In this document: positions 45,427 to 55,287 of the stretch, piece after piece
Layout of the letters: every line of letters begins with the position of its first letter
Numbering within the stretch: position 1 is the stretch's first letter
DNA from: Flagellimonas ochracea
Lineage (GTDB): Bacteria; Bacteroidota; Bacteroidia; Flavobacteriales; Flavobacteriaceae
Assembly: GCF_009903685.1 (NCBI RefSeq)
Contig: NZ_JAAABI010000003.1
Location: 255,135 to 319,134, forward strand
DNA: 64,000 nt
Reading direction: 5' to 3'
Translations under genes and position numbers: made by a program
Notes under the pieces: generated by a model
What the model was told of the DNA's origin: nothing
The model's input: the letters and a program-made list of their open reading frames with translations, nothing else
Databases searched by the model: none

Positions 45427-45840
45427 TTATGAGGCCATGTCTATCATTTCAAGGTCTGAATCGTCTATTTTGCAAATGGGTTTGTTCTTGAAGTTGATAT
45501 GGTGTGGAAAGTTTGGTTTTAGTTCTACCCACCGTTGATAATCCGAAGGATCTATGGACGATGTGATGATGTTTATGATTATTTTTTCTGAAAAATCAAG
45601 AGTTGCAAATTCTTTTAAAAAGTCCCATCCGTCCATTATGGGCATATTGATGTCCAAAAAAATAATATCTGGAATGGACTGACCGAACTCTTTTCTTTTT
45701 TTGATGTTTTCCAAAGCGGTCTGTCCGTTTTCAAAAACTTGAATGTCTTCACAAGCAACAACCAACTTCAACATTTTTTTAATGCCAAAAACAGTTATAG
45801 GGTCATCATCGACGATAAACAGGCTGTTAATCTTCTTCAT
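45427..45840 (-). CDS. Single-domain response regulator
   Basis: 137 residues from the ATG at 45840 (MKKINSLFIVDDDPITVFGI). Acidic pocket VDDD, phospho-acceptor Asp in IIFLDINMPIMDGWDFL, and a Thr/Lys end partly altered (FKNKPICKID). It is the Rcp1/CheY-like type common in flavobacteria. It overlaps the stop of the PAS kinase by 14 bases, so the two are made together; with no output domain it probably works by protein contact or phosphorelay. Confidence 0.92.
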   Translation of the reverse strand: MKKINSLFIVDDDPITVFGIKKMLKLVVACEDIQVFENGQTALENIKKRKEFGQSIPDIIFLDINMPIMDGWDFLKEFATLDFSEKIIINIITSSIDPSDYQRWVELKPNFPHHINFKNKPICKIDDSDLEMIDMAS

Positions 45841-47827
45841 TGAAATATACGTTGAATGTGGTCCCAAAACCTTCTTTGCTCTCAATGCTTATGGTTCCGC
45901 CCATGGCCTCCATTTGGTTCTTTACGATATATAGCCCGAGACCTCTTGAGTCTTTACGGTTATGAAAGGTTTTGTACATGCCAAAAATTTTGTCGCCATG
46001 TTTGTTCAAATCCAATCCTAGGCCATTATCAGATATGGTTAAAAGCGTTTTGTTTTTCAATCTGGCTGCATGGAATTTTATTATGGGCTTCCTTTCTTGG
46101 CTTTTATATTTTACCGCGTTGGTGACCAGATTTAGAAGAATGCTCTCCAGATAAGAGGGCACACAGAATACAGTTGAATCTTTCGGAATGTTGTTGATAA
46201 TTTTTACATTGTTCTGCCGTAATAAAACAGTTAGGTTTTGAAGTACCTTATCCAACACACCATTAAGGTTCAAGTGGCTTTTCTCCAGATTTATGTTGGT
46301 ATTAATGGCGACCACTTCATTGAGGTCTTCCAGGGTCAACATCAAATTATCTGAGGCCTGCGTCAACATTTTCAATATTTGCCGCTTTTCTGATTCGTTG
46401 TCTTCCTTTTTGAGAAATTGCAACAACATGGAAAAGTTGGCGGAATGGGAGCGCAGGTTGTGCGAAACAATATGGGCGAAATTTATCAACTTCTTGTTCT
46501 GTATTGAGGTCACGTTGATCAAGTTCCGTAGCTGATCCTCTTTTTTCTTCAGATGGGTAATATCCATACTGATTCCAATAAGCCCATTAACATTGCCTTC
46601 CAAGTCCAGCAGAGGAATTTTTGATGTTAAAAAATTAGTGGCTGTGCCATCTTTTTTGGTCCCAATGGTTTCTTTTCCGATTAATGGCTTCATGGTGCGC
46701 ATCACTTCCAGGTCTTCATCTCTGGACATTTGGGCCGCTTTTGTGTCATAAAGGTCAAAGTCGTTTTTACCGATAAGCTCTTCTTTTGTTTTTCCCACAT
46801 AATCACACTCTGCTTTATTGACCAATACTTTCTTTGAATCTTTGTCCTTGACAAAAACATTAAGGGGTAAGTGGTTGATCAAGGTTGTCATCAAACGCTC
46901 ATTTTCCTCGCGTTGAATTTCTGTCATGACCTGTTCGTGAATGTCCTGAAAAGTTCCAAACAGCTTTATCACAGCACCATTCTCGGTTATCGGTTTACCA
47001 GAGGCTTTCACCCACTTTTCATTTCCTTTGTTAGTTACTATAACCAATCTTTCACTGAATGGGGTCCCTTCTTCAAGGGCTTTGTGAAACAGCATGGAAA
47101 TCTTATTCCTGCTAAATCCTTTCTTATAGTACTCGATACCTTCGTTTACTCTCGGAAGATAAGAGGAGGGAACTTCGTGAATTTTTTTGGTTTCTTCGCA
47201 CCAAAAAAGCTGTTCAGTGGCAATATCATATTCCCAACAACCCACCTTGGCCACTTCCGATTTTTCCTTGAATAGCGTTTTGATCCGATCAAGCTCGAGT
47301 TCATTTTCCACAATTTTGGTGATATCATCGGTTTGGATGATGGTTCCGAGCACATTCTCCTTATCATCGAACCAAGGAGAAAATGTGCTCTCGAACCAAC
47401 AGGTTGTACCGTCCAAAGTTGTTTTATGCCTCAAAGAGCCTGATTCAAAATTTGACAAAAGGTTATCCAAGGCACGCTCGGATATGTCCTCATGCAAGGC
47501 AAATAACATATGGATATGTTTGCCAATTAGCTTCTTTTGGTCTTCACTAAAAAGATTTAACCAAGAGTCTGAAGCTCCAACCAATATTTGTTTTCTATTG
47601 ACCAATGCTGTTGCTTTGGGCAGTTGCTTAAGCAAATAATCTGTGGTTATGGTTTTGGCGGCTTTCAATACAGGGGGATAACTTTTTATTTTGATTCTAT
47701 AAGAATTTTCATACCAAAATAGAAGTATTGGCCTTTCGTCCTTATTTAATGTTGTGAATGGGTGGAAATATGTTGTTTTTATCCCTTTTGACAAGGTTTG
47801 CCAAATGGATAAATAGGATTTTGCCAA
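45827..47827 (-). CDS. Multi-PAS sensor histidine kinase
   Basis: 666 residues from a TTG at 47827, three bases after the coaD stop; the first 60 residues have no recognised domain, so the start may be later. At least three PAS/PAC units follow (about 75-190, 190-320, 320-440; CWFESTFSPWFDDKENVLGT is one PAC). The kinase core has an H-box with SHNLRSHSANFS (HNLR type, cytoplasmic family), N-box LVTNAVKYK, and G-box SDNGLGLDL. No membrane helix is seen, so it senses cytoplasmic signals, possibly redox or small molecules bound by PAS. Confidence 0.9.
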   Translation of the reverse strand: MAKSYLSIWQTLSKGIKTTYFHPFTTLNKDERPILLFWYENSYRIKIKSYPPVLKAAKTITTDYLLKQLPKATALVNRKQILVGASDSWLNLFSEDQKKLIGKHIHMLFALHEDISERALDNLLSNFESGSLRHKTTLDGTTCWFESTFSPWFDDKENVLGTIIQTDDITKIVENELELDRIKTLFKEKSEVAKVGCWEYDIATEQLFWCEETKKIHEVPSSYLPRVNEGIEYYKKGFSRNKISMLFHKALEEGTPFSERLVIVTNKGNEKWVKASGKPITENGAVIKLFGTFQDIHEQVMTEIQREENERLMTTLINHLPLNVFVKDKDSKKVLVNKAECDYVGKTKEELIGKNDFDLYDTKAAQMSRDEDLEVMRTMKPLIGKETIGTKKDGTATNFLTSKIPLLDLEGNVNGLIGISMDITHLKKKEDQLRNLINVTSIQNKKLINFAHIVSHNLRSHSANFSMLLQFLKKEDNESEKRQILKMLTQASDNLMLTLEDLNEVVAINTNINLEKSHLNLNGVLDKVLQNLTVLLRQNNVKIINNIPKDSTVFCVPSYLESILLNLVTNAVKYKSQERKPIIKFHAARLKNKTLLTISDNGLGLDLNKHGDKIFGMYKTFHNRKDSRGLGLYIVKNQMEAMGGTISIESKEGFGTTFNVYFNEED

Positions 47828-47830
47828 GAA

Positions 47831-48289
47831 TCACTTTTTTATCACCACGGTATCGGGCACCAATACTGTATAATCGCCGCCGTTCCGGATAACATCTCTA
47901 ACAATGGAAGAACTGATGTATGATTTTCCAGATGAGGTCAACAGAAATACAGTCTCAATTTCAGAAAGTTTTCTGTTAGTGTGCGCAATGGCCTTTTCAA
48001 ACTCAAAATCTGCAGGATTTCGCAATCCCCTGAGGATAAAATTGGCATCCACCTTTTTGCAAAAATCCACAGTGAGACCCTCGTAGGTCACTACTTTTAT
48101 TTTAGGTTCATCTTTAAACGCATCTTCAATGAATTTTTTACGCTCTTCAAGACTGAACATGTATTTTTTGTCGGCATTTAACCCTATAGCAATAAGGAGC
48201 TCATCAAAAAGCGTTATCCCTCTGGTGATAATGTCATAATGCCCCAAGGTCAGTGGGTCAAAAGATCCGGGAAAAATGGCGCGTCTCAT
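47831..48289 (-). CDS. coaD: Pantetheine-phosphate adenylyltransferase
   Basis: 152 residues. It makes dephospho-CoA. Nucleotidyltransferase motif AIFPGSFDPLTLGHYDII with the TxGH-type site at the start, FILRGLRNPADFEFEKAIAH, and SSSIVRDV near the end. It follows ddl after 32 bases. Confidence 0.96.
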   Translation of the reverse strand: MRRAIFPGSFDPLTLGHYDIITRGITLFDELLIAIGLNADKKYMFSLEERKKFIEDAFKDEPKIKVVTYEGLTVDFCKKVDANFILRGLRNPADFEFEKAIAHTNRKLSEIETVFLLTSSGKSYISSSIVRDVIRNGGDYTVLVPDTVVIKK

Positions 48290-48321
48290 GGTTTGGCAGT
48301 TTATCCAAAAATACAGATTTT

Positions 48322-49293
48322 CTACGGCAATGCTTCCTCAATGGCGCTTGAAAACAATTCCTTTAAAGAGATTCCTGCTGCCTTGGCCTGTTTGGGCAAT
48401 ATGCTTTCTTCGGTAAGACCGGGTATAGTATTTACTTCCAAAAGATAGGGCTCGTCTCCGATAAAGATAAATTCACTTCGGGTGTACCCCTTAAACCCAA
48501 GAACTTTATAAATAAATGCTGCCAGCTTACGCACATTGGCTTCTTTTATTGAGGATATTCTGGCCGGGGTAATTTCCTGTGATTTTCCAAGATATTTGGC
48601 CTCAAAATCAAAAAAATCGTTTTCTGAAACAATTTCGGTGATGGGAAGCACCTTTACCTGCCCTTGATACGTAATGACCCCTACGGAAACCTCAACACCA
48701 TCTAAGAAAGATTCTATCAAAACCTGATCGTCCTCGGTTAACGCCTTTTCAATGGCCCCTTTTAATTCCTTTTTTTTGTACACCTTGGATATCCCATAGC
48801 TGCTGCCCGCTCGGTTGGCCTTGACAAAACAGGGCAACCCTACTTTGTCCACGATACCATCTTCGTCAATGGTTTGTCCTTTATCCAAAAAATATGAAGT
48901 GGCACAGGGAATGCCATGGGGTTTTAGCACACTCAATAAATCCCTTTTATTAAAAGAAAGAGCAGCTTGGTAGTGATTACACGAGGTTTGCGGAACACCC
49001 ACGAGCTCAAAATAGGCCTGAAGCAATCCATCTTCCCCAGGAGTTCCATGGATGGCATTGAACACACAGTCAAATTGGATTTTCTCTGTCGCTTGTATGC
49101 TAAAATCCGAGCGATCCACGGGAAATTCCTTGCCATTTTCATCCAAAAAAAACCATTTCTCTTTTGATATGATAATACGGTATGGATGGTAAACTTCTCG
49201 GTCCAAATGCTGGTAGACCACATTTCCGCTTTTAATGGAAATATCATACTCACTCGAATAACCGCCCATAACAATGGCAATGTTCTTTTTCAT
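48322..49293 (-). CDS. ddl: D-alanine--D-alanine ligase
   Basis: 323 residues from the ATG at 49293 (MKKNIAIVMGGYSSEYDISI). ATP-grasp enzyme making the D-Ala-D-Ala dipeptide of peptidoglycan. Motifs: FNAIHGTPGEDG, the ATP-grasp hinge FVKANRAGSSYGISKV, EFIFIGDEPYLLEVNTIPGLT, ending with the omega-loop style ESILPKQAKAAG. Six extra residues upstream to 49311 are possible. It is divergent from the PASTA gene; ddl-PASTA-rluD-coaD form a conserved flavobacterial neighbourhood. Confidence 0.96.
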   Translation of the reverse strand: MKKNIAIVMGGYSSEYDISIKSGNVVYQHLDREVYHPYRIIISKEKWFFLDENGKEFPVDRSDFSIQATEKIQFDCVFNAIHGTPGEDGLLQAYFELVGVPQTSCNHYQAALSFNKRDLLSVLKPHGIPCATSYFLDKGQTIDEDGIVDKVGLPCFVKANRAGSSYGISKVYKKKELKGAIEKALTEDDQVLIESFLDGVEVSVGVITYQGQVKVLPITEIVSENDFFDFEAKYLGKSQEITPARISSIKEANVRKLAAFIYKVLGFKGYTRSEFIFIGDEPYLLEVNTIPGLTEESILPKQAKAAGISLKELFSSAIEEALP

Positions 49294-49345
49294 CCGCCTG
49301 TCGAATATCACTTTGTCAAAGTAAAGAAAAAAGGACTGGCTTTCC

Positions 49346-49353
49346 TATATTTG
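49346..49353 (+). promoter_or_regulatory. -7 box of the PASTA-rluD unit
   Basis: TATATTTG, exact consensus, 19 bases before the ATG at 49373. Confidence 0.5.
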
Positions 49354-49372
49354 TTCCCATAAGGCTTCGTGC

Positions 49373-49960
49373 ATGAAACATTTTTTAGGTTTTTTGAAAA
49401 GCAAGACTTTCTTGATTCAATTGGGGCTGGCCCTTTTGGCATTGGTACTGTTGTCGTTTTTGGCTTTGAAATGGCTTAAGAGTTCCACCAACCATGGAGA
49501 ATTTGTGGAAGTACCCGATTTTTCCAAAATGTCCGTCATGGAAATGCGTAATGCCGTTGAAGATGCTGGTTTGCGATACCAAATATTAGACTCTTCGAAC
49601 TACAATCCAGAGTATCCACGATTTTCCATTTTGGAACAGGACCCCCCTGCAGGTAACAAAGTTAAATCCAATCGAAAAATTTATTTCACGGTAAACCCAT
49701 CTGGGTATAAGAAAGTGACTGTTCCAGATATCATTCAGGTTACCCAGCGCAATGCCACCTCCATGTTAAGGGCGGTTGGTCTTGATGTACAACGGGTCAC
49801 CTATATTGATGAGTTGGGAAAGGACATGGTATACAACATGAAACATAAGGGCAAGTACATAAAGCCTGGTGATAAATTGCCGAAAACGTCCAAAATTGAG
49901 CTCATTTGTGGCAACGGAACCATCCCAGGAAGTGCACGGGTACAGGCTGATTCCCAGTAA
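49373..49960 (+). CDS. PASTA domain membrane protein
   Basis: 195 residues. One N-terminal membrane helix (about 15-32) and two to three PASTA domains outside the cytoplasm (VEVPDFSKMSVMEMRNAVED, VTVPDIIQVTQRNATSMLRA). PASTA repeats bind peptidoglycan fragments, and the gene neighbours ddl, so a cell-wall role is likely; there is no kinase or transpeptidase part. rluD follows after two bases. Confidence 0.92.
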   Translation: MKHFLGFLKSKTFLIQLGLALLALVLLSFLALKWLKSSTNHGEFVEVPDFSKMSVMEMRNAVEDAGLRYQILDSSNYNPEYPRFSILEQDPPAGNKVKSNRKIYFTVNPSGYKKVTVPDIIQVTQRNATSMLRAVGLDVQRVTYIDELGKDMVYNMKHKGKYIKPGDKLPKTSKIELICGNGTIPGSARVQADSQ

Positions 49961-49962
49961 TC

Positions 49963-50991
49963 ATGGATATCTTTCAAAACCAAGAGCCAGAACAGGATGA
50001 ACTGTTCGAGCATTACCGTTTCTTGGCCTCCAAGGGACAAGAACCACTGCGTGTGGATAAATTTTTGATGAACTTCATTGAAAATGCCACGCGAAATAAA
50101 ATACAACAGGCTGCCAAGCAAGGTCATATTTGGGTGAATGGATCTAGAGTAAAACAAAATTACAAAGTAAAGGCAGGTGATGAGGTAAAGGTTATGTTTG
50201 AACATCCCCCCTATGAATTTCTTTTGACCCCTGAGAATATTCCCTTGGATATTGTTTATGAGGATGAAACATTGTTGGTGGTGAACAAACCGGCCGGAAT
50301 GGTAGTGCATCCCGGACATGGAAACTATTCGGGCACATTGATTAATGCCTTGGTGTATCATTTTGAAAATCTGCCCAGGAACAGTTCAGAGCGTCCAGGA
50401 TTGGTGCATCGAATTGATAAAGACACATCTGGCTTGTTGGTGGTAGCCAAAACCGAGGCTACAATGAGCCATTTGGCCCAGCAGTTTTTTGAAAAAAGCA
50501 GTGAAAGGGAATACGTGGCCCTGGTTTGGGGCAATGTAGAGGATGATGAGGGAACAGTAACAGGCCATGTTGGCAGAAATCCAAAGAATCGTCTTCAAAT
50601 GATGGTCTTCCCAGAGGGCGAACAGGGAAAAGAGGCAGTGACTCACTATCAGGTGCTGGAACGGTTCGGGTATGTAACCTTGGTATCTTGTAAGCTGGAG
50701 ACAGGCAGGACCCATCAGATTCGGGTGCATATGAAACATATTGGACACACGTTATTTAATGATGAGCGTTATGGGGGAGATAGGATTTTAAAGGGGACCA
50801 CATTTACCAAATACAAGCAGTTTGTTGAAAATGCCTTTAAAATACTCCCAAGACAAGCATTACATGCCAAAACTTTGGGGTTTGAACATCCAGTAACGGG
50901 GAAATTCATGCGATTTGATTCTGATATTCCCCAAGATATGGCACAATGTATTGAAAAATGGAGGGGTTATGCCAAATATAGTTCGCAATAA
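49963..50991 (+). CDS. rluD: RluA/RluD family 23S rRNA pseudouridine synthase
   Basis: 342 residues. N-terminal S4 RNA-binding domain (about 28-85; RVDKFLMNFIENATRNKIQQ), then the synthase with VVNKPAGMVVHPGHGN and the catalytic Asp152 in HRIDKDTSGLLVVAK, and the HQIRVHMKHIGH segment. It probably modifies helix 69 of 23S rRNA as RluD does, though the exact sites are an inference from the family. It is coupled with the PASTA gene. Confidence 0.93.
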   Translation: MDIFQNQEPEQDELFEHYRFLASKGQEPLRVDKFLMNFIENATRNKIQQAAKQGHIWVNGSRVKQNYKVKAGDEVKVMFEHPPYEFLLTPENIPLDIVYEDETLLVVNKPAGMVVHPGHGNYSGTLINALVYHFENLPRNSSERPGLVHRIDKDTSGLLVVAKTEATMSHLAQQFFEKSSEREYVALVWGNVEDDEGTVTGHVGRNPKNRLQMMVFPEGEQGKEAVTHYQVLERFGYVTLVSCKLETGRTHQIRVHMKHIGHTLFNDERYGGDRILKGTTFTKYKQFVENAFKILPRQALHAKTLGFEHPVTGKFMRFDSDIPQDMAQCIEKWRGYAKYSSQ

Positions 50992-51079
50992 GATAATTCA
51001 ATCCCAAGATTGAAAACACCTTTTGCACTTCTTTCCTTAAGAATAAATTCCTCCTTATTTTTACTGGAAAACAGAACAC

Positions 51080-51841
51080 ATGAAAATCGTTATATCTCCG
51101 GCAAAGTCACTTGATTTTGAAACTGAGCTGCCCACATCCAAATATAGTCAGCCCGAATTTTTGGAACAGTCCAAAAAGCTGAACAGCATTTTGGCTAAAA
51201 AGAAACCAAAGGCATTGTCAAAACTCATGTCCATTTCAGATAATTTGGCTGAATTGAATTGGGATCGTAACCAAAAATTCTCAACCCCCTTCACTGCGGA
51301 GAATGCAAGACCGGCAATCTATGCCTTTAATGGAGATGTGTATCAGGGCTTGGATGCTTTTACCATTCCCGAGGAAAAATTGGATCGCCTTCAGGACACA
51401 CTCCGAATTTTGTCAGGTCTTTACGGGGTTTTAAAACCTTTGGATTTAATCCAGCCCTATCGCTTGGAGATGGGCACACAATTAAAGGTAGGTCGCAAAA
51501 AAAATCTATATGAATTCTGGCAAAAACAGCTTACCGACCATTTGAACAAAGAACTGGAGAATGATGAACTTTTCATCAACTTGGCAAGCAATGAATATTT
51601 TAGTGCTTTGGATGAGAAAAAACTAAAAGTTCCGGTAATCACACCAATTTTTAAGGATTGGAAGAACGATAAGCTAAAGGTGATAAGTTTTTTTGCTAAA
51701 AAAGCCCGGGGTTCCATGGTGCGATATATTTTGGAGACTGATGCGAACACCCTTGACGATGTGAAGGGATTTTACTATGATGGGTACCTTTTCAGTAAGG
51801 AACATACGGTAAAGGAAAATCAACCTGTTTTTGTTCGATAA
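51080..51841 (+). CDS. yaaA: Peroxide stress protein YaaA
   Basis: 253 residues, DUF328/UPF0246. Signature segments: [52 protein letters not shown] and [14 protein letters not shown]. In E. coli YaaA lowers free iron under hydrogen peroxide stress and binds DNA with an HhH-like fold. Apparently monocistronic; the near-consensus box TATTTTTA lies in the gap upstream. Confidence 0.94.
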   Translation: MKIVISPAKSLDFETELPTSKYSQPEFLEQSKKLNSILAKKKPKALSKLMSISDNLAELNWDRNQKFSTPFTAENARPAIYAFNGDVYQGLDAFTIPEEKLDRLQDTLRILSGLYGVLKPLDLIQPYRLEMGTQLKVGRKKNLYEFWQKQLTDHLNKELENDELFINLASNEYFSALDEKKLKVPVITPIFKDWKNDKLKVISFFAKKARGSMVRYILETDANTLDDVKGFYYDGYLFSKEHTVKENQPVFVR

Positions 51842-52009
51842 ATCCTCGGGAAAACATAAAAATCCTTCCATTTTTCGAAAAAAGACGTTCCGTTGTTACG
51901 TTTATGCAACCCATCTCTTAAATTGTGATACACGTAAATTAAATCCCAAAGCTTCGCTTTTATAACGACCTTTGGTTGTTCAAAACAAAAATAAAATAGC
52001 GTACCATAG

Positions 52010-54556
52010 ATGCAAGAGTCCAGACGTTTAGAAGAGTTCAAAAAATCGGTGACCAATAAGTTCAACATATACAATAGCCTATTTCTGAGCTTACCTTACC
52101 GGAATGTTGAAAATGTGGGAATGCTTGTTCCGTTATTGTTTCATCAATGTGAAACAGGATTGTCGGCAGGGAAAAATCCACAGGAGATTTTAGAGGCCTT
52201 TTTCACCAATATGGTTGAAATACAAGACGAACGTGAACGGTTGGATTTTATGTTCCGTTTTATCCAATATGTGGAACGCCAAGTGGTTCTTTATGATAGT
52301 GTGGAAGATGCCGCTTTTCCTAAATTGCAAAAATACACCAATTCACTGTCCATTAAAGACTATTTTGGCCTGGTTAACAGAACTAAAAACTGGGACAAGG
52401 TAACCAAGAAATTGTCCAGTTTTAGCGCACGCATCGTTTTAACGGCCCATCCAACACAGTTTTATACACCTGCCATTCTTGACATTATTTCAGAATTGCG
52501 AACACTCATTGATCAGGACCGCATCCATGATATTGACCTTACCCTGCAGCAATTGGGGCTAACCTCCCTGGTAAACTCAAAAAAGCCAACACCATTGGAT
52601 GAGGCCAAGAACATCATTTATATTCTTCGAAATACTTACTACGATGCCGTTGGAGAACTCTTTCAATATGTAAAGAGAAATATACGCAACAAGGATTTCG
52701 ATAATTATAGGTTGATTAAACTTGGGTTTTGGCCTGGTGGCGACCGAGATGGCAACCCTTACGTTACTGCCGATATTACCCAAAAAGTGGCTGAGGAACT
52801 TCGTCTTACCCTAATGAAGTGTTATTACAACGAGCTTAAAGAGTTGCGAAAAAAATTGACCTTCAAAGGGCTGCAAGAAGAACTACTGGCGTTGAGCACC
52901 AAACTTTATGTGGCGATGTTCGACCCCAACGCACCCATAAGCTATCAGGAAATGGTAGAAAGATTAGAGGCCATTCGAGAAAAACTTGAGGCCAATTATC
53001 ACGAACTCTATTTGGACCGTTTAGATAATTTAATAGACAAAGTTCACATTTTCAAGACCCATTTTGCCACCTTGGATATCCGTCAAGACCATCGAAAGCA
53101 CAAATTGGCCGTGGAGACCATATTAAAGCAAAAAGGCATAATCAAAGAATCCCTGGATGAGCTCAAAGAAAAGGAACTTCTCAAATGGTTGTTGAAAGAA
53201 AACGTACAATTGAATGCGACTGACTTTGATGAGGAGATTGTAAAGGACACGATTACCAACATCAAGCAGTTGAAGAAAATTCAAGATAGCAACGGCGAGG
53301 AAGGATGCAATAGGTACATCATAAGTAATTCCGAAGATATTCATTCCGTACTCTTTGTATTTGGACTTTTCCGCTGGTGTGGTTGGAATGAAGAAGAAAT
53401 CACTTTCGACATCATCCCACTTTTCGAAACCATGAAGGGGATGGATGCTGCCGAGGAGGTAATGCAAACGTTGTTCGATACCCCATCTTATAGAAAACAT
53501 TTGGAGCGTAGGGACGATACCCATACCATTATGCTGGGCTTCTCCGATGGAACCAAGGACGGAGGCTATCTAAAGGCCAATTGGTCAATCCTGAAGACTA
53601 AGGAGACCTTGAGCAAAGTGTGCAGAAAAAATGGGATTAAGGCCATTTTCTTTGATGGAAGGGGCGGACCACCGGCAAGGGGAGGAGGCAAAACGCACCG
53701 TTTCTATGCCGCCCAGACCAAAGATGTTGCCAACCATGAAATACAGCTTACCATTCAAGGGCAGACAATAACAAGCACTTATGGCACCAAGGAACAGTTT
53801 ATGCACAATTCCGAACAGTTGCTCACGGCAGGTCTGAGTAATAACCTCTTTGGAAAAGAACATGTGATTTCCGTCTCACAGCGAAAACTTATTGAGGAAC
53901 TTTCTGAGTTGAGTTTCGAAAAATATGACAGGCTGAAACAGCACAAAAAATTCATGCCCTATTTGGAGCACCGAAGCACCTTGAAGTATTATACCAGAGC
54001 CAACATTGGCAGTAGACCAGGAAAGAGGGGCAATAAAAGTCAATTGACACTTTCAGATTTGCGTGCTATTTCGTTTGTGGGATCATGGAGTCAGCTCAAG
54101 CAAAATGTGCCCGGCTATTTCGGACTGGGTACGGCCATTAATGAGTTAAAGGAACAAGGAAGACTTGCTGAAGTGAAAAAATTGTACCGCGAAGTACCTT
54201 TCTTCCGTGCGTTGATGCATAATAGTATGATGTCACTTGCAAAAACGAATTTTGATTTGACCAGCTACATGAAAAATGACCCCGAATTTGGGGATTTCTG
54301 GAACATTTTGCATGATGAATACCAACTGTCGAAGAAAATGCTCCTACAGATTTCAAGGCATAAAATATTGATGGAGGACGAAGAGGTTTCCAGGGAGTCC
54401 ATTAACATTAGAGAAAAAATTGTACTGCCACTTTTGGTAATCCAACAGAACGCATTATACCATATTACGCAGAATTCTAAGTACAAAGATTTGTATGAAA
54501 AAATTGTGACCAGGTCGTTGTATGGAAACATCAATGCCAGCAGAAACTCAGCGTAG
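52010..54556 (+). CDS. ppc: Phosphoenolpyruvate carboxylase (divergent Bacteroidota type)
   Basis: 848 residues. It carboxylates PEP to oxaloacetate, refilling the citric acid cycle. The catalytic His147 lies in TAHPTQFYTPAIL, with FWPGGDRDGNPYVT for substrate binding. The second signature is FDGRGGPPARGGGKTHRF instead of the usual FHGRGGTVGRGGGP, and the C-terminus ends NASRNSA in place of the conserved QNTG. Both changes are probably shared by its lineage, and the enzyme looks active; allosteric behaviour may differ. The gap of 168 bases upstream shows no clear promoter or gene. Confidence 0.93.
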   Translation: MQESRRLEEFKKSVTNKFNIYNSLFLSLPYRNVENVGMLVPLLFHQCETGLSAGKNPQEILEAFFTNMVEIQDERERLDFMFRFIQYVERQVVLYDSVEDAAFPKLQKYTNSLSIKDYFGLVNRTKNWDKVTKKLSSFSARIVLTAHPTQFYTPAILDIISELRTLIDQDRIHDIDLTLQQLGLTSLVNSKKPTPLDEAKNIIYILRNTYYDAVGELFQYVKRNIRNKDFDNYRLIKLGFWPGGDRDGNPYVTADITQKVAEELRLTLMKCYYNELKELRKKLTFKGLQEELLALSTKLYVAMFDPNAPISYQEMVERLEAIREKLEANYHELYLDRLDNLIDKVHIFKTHFATLDIRQDHRKHKLAVETILKQKGIIKESLDELKEKELLKWLLKENVQLNATDFDEEIVKDTITNIKQLKKIQDSNGEEGCNRYIISNSEDIHSVLFVFGLFRWCGWNEEEITFDIIPLFETMKGMDAAEEVMQTLFDTPSYRKHLERRDDTHTIMLGFSDGTKDGGYLKANWSILKTKETLSKVCRKNGIKAIFFDGRGGPPARGGGKTHRFYAAQTKDVANHEIQLTIQGQTITSTYGTKEQFMHNSEQLLTAGLSNNLFGKEHVISVSQRKLIEELSELSFEKYDRLKQHKKFMPYLEHRSTLKYYTRANIGSRPGKRGNKSQLTLSDLRAISFVGSWSQLKQNVPGYFGLGTAINELKEQGRLAEVKKLYREVPFFRALMHNSMMSLAKTNFDLTSYMKNDPEFGDFWNILHDEYQLSKKMLLQISRHKILMEDEEVSRESINIREKIVLPLLVIQQNALYHITQNSKYKDLYEKIVTRSLYGNINASRNSA

Positions 54557-54570
54557 GAATGGAAAAATCC

Positions 54571-54578
54571 TATTTTTG
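54571..54578 (+). promoter_or_regulatory. -7 box of the uracil-DNA glycosylase-like gene
   Basis: TATTTTTG, exact consensus, in the 41-base gap after ppc, 19 bases before the TTG start. Confidence 0.5.
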
Positions 54579-54597
54579 AATTTCCAAAATATCGGTA

Positions 54598-55287
54598 TTG
54601 CTTTCAAAACCATTTTTACATACGCACCCTTATGCTCCCTTTTTATTTCCAGAGGCCACAAAGGTGATTGTTGGCACATTGCCACCACCGAGGTTTACTA
54701 CCGGAGACTTGAAAAAAGAAGATGTTGATTTTTGTTACGGCAGCTGCAATGGAATGCTTTGGCCCATACTGGATCACATTTTTGACCTTGGACTTAAATA
54801 CGAAACAACAATTGAAGCTGCCGAACAGCGAAAAAGATTTCTATTAAGGCAGAAAATAGGAGTTTGTGACATTGTCCACAGTGCAGAACGACATAAAATC
54901 GATGCATCCGATTTGGGTATGCACAACGTGGTACTTCGGGATTTGATAGGCTACTTGAAGCAATATCCTAAAATCACAACCCTATTGTTCACAGGAGGAA
55001 ACAGTAAGAACGGTCCAGAATATTTTTTTAGGAGACAGTTGAAAGAACATGGATTGCAACTACATGTGATATCCAATGTGGTGCCTAGAATCCATCAATT
55101 TGAATTACCCGCCACATCGAGCACATTTGAGAAACCCAGAAGGGTAAAAACCGTGTCTTTGACCGCCCCATCAGGAGCTGCCAATCGAGCCGTTGGAAGT
55201 CTGCAACTATACAAGGATCTTAAAAACAAAAACCCTGAATTCAACACATTTGATTTCAGGGTGATGCAGTATCGGGAGTTTTTTTAA
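54598..55287 (+). CDS. Uracil-DNA glycosylase superfamily protein
   Basis: 229 residues from a TTG at 54598. The UDG-superfamily fold is suggested by KVIVGTLPPPRFTTGDLKKE near the N-terminus and YGSCNGMLWPILDHIFDLGL, followed by KIGVCDIVHSAERHK; the last motif region (APSGAANRAVGSLQLYKDLK) matches the strand that enters DNA. The typical GDAPG is replaced, so it belongs to one of the atypical branches (often annotated uracil-DNA glycosylase family). A base-excision role is likely but not proven. Its end overlaps the convergent M20 gene by four bases. Confidence 0.85.
   Translation: MLSKPFLHTHPYAPFLFPEATKVIVGTLPPPRFTTGDLKKEDVDFCYGSCNGMLWPILDHIFDLGLKYETTIEAAEQRKRFLLRQKIGVCDIVHSAERHKIDASDLGMHNVVLRDLIGYLKQYPKITTLLFTGGNSKNGPEYFFRRQLKEHGLQLHVISNVVPRIHQFELPATSSTFEKPRRVKTVSLTAPSGAANRAVGSLQLYKDLKNKNPEFNTFDFRVMQYREFF

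Noticed and set aside
47187-47639. 150-codon serine-rich frame antisense to the PAS kinase
   Set aside because: Serine richness is the usual reverse reading of acidic and lysine codons; no domain.
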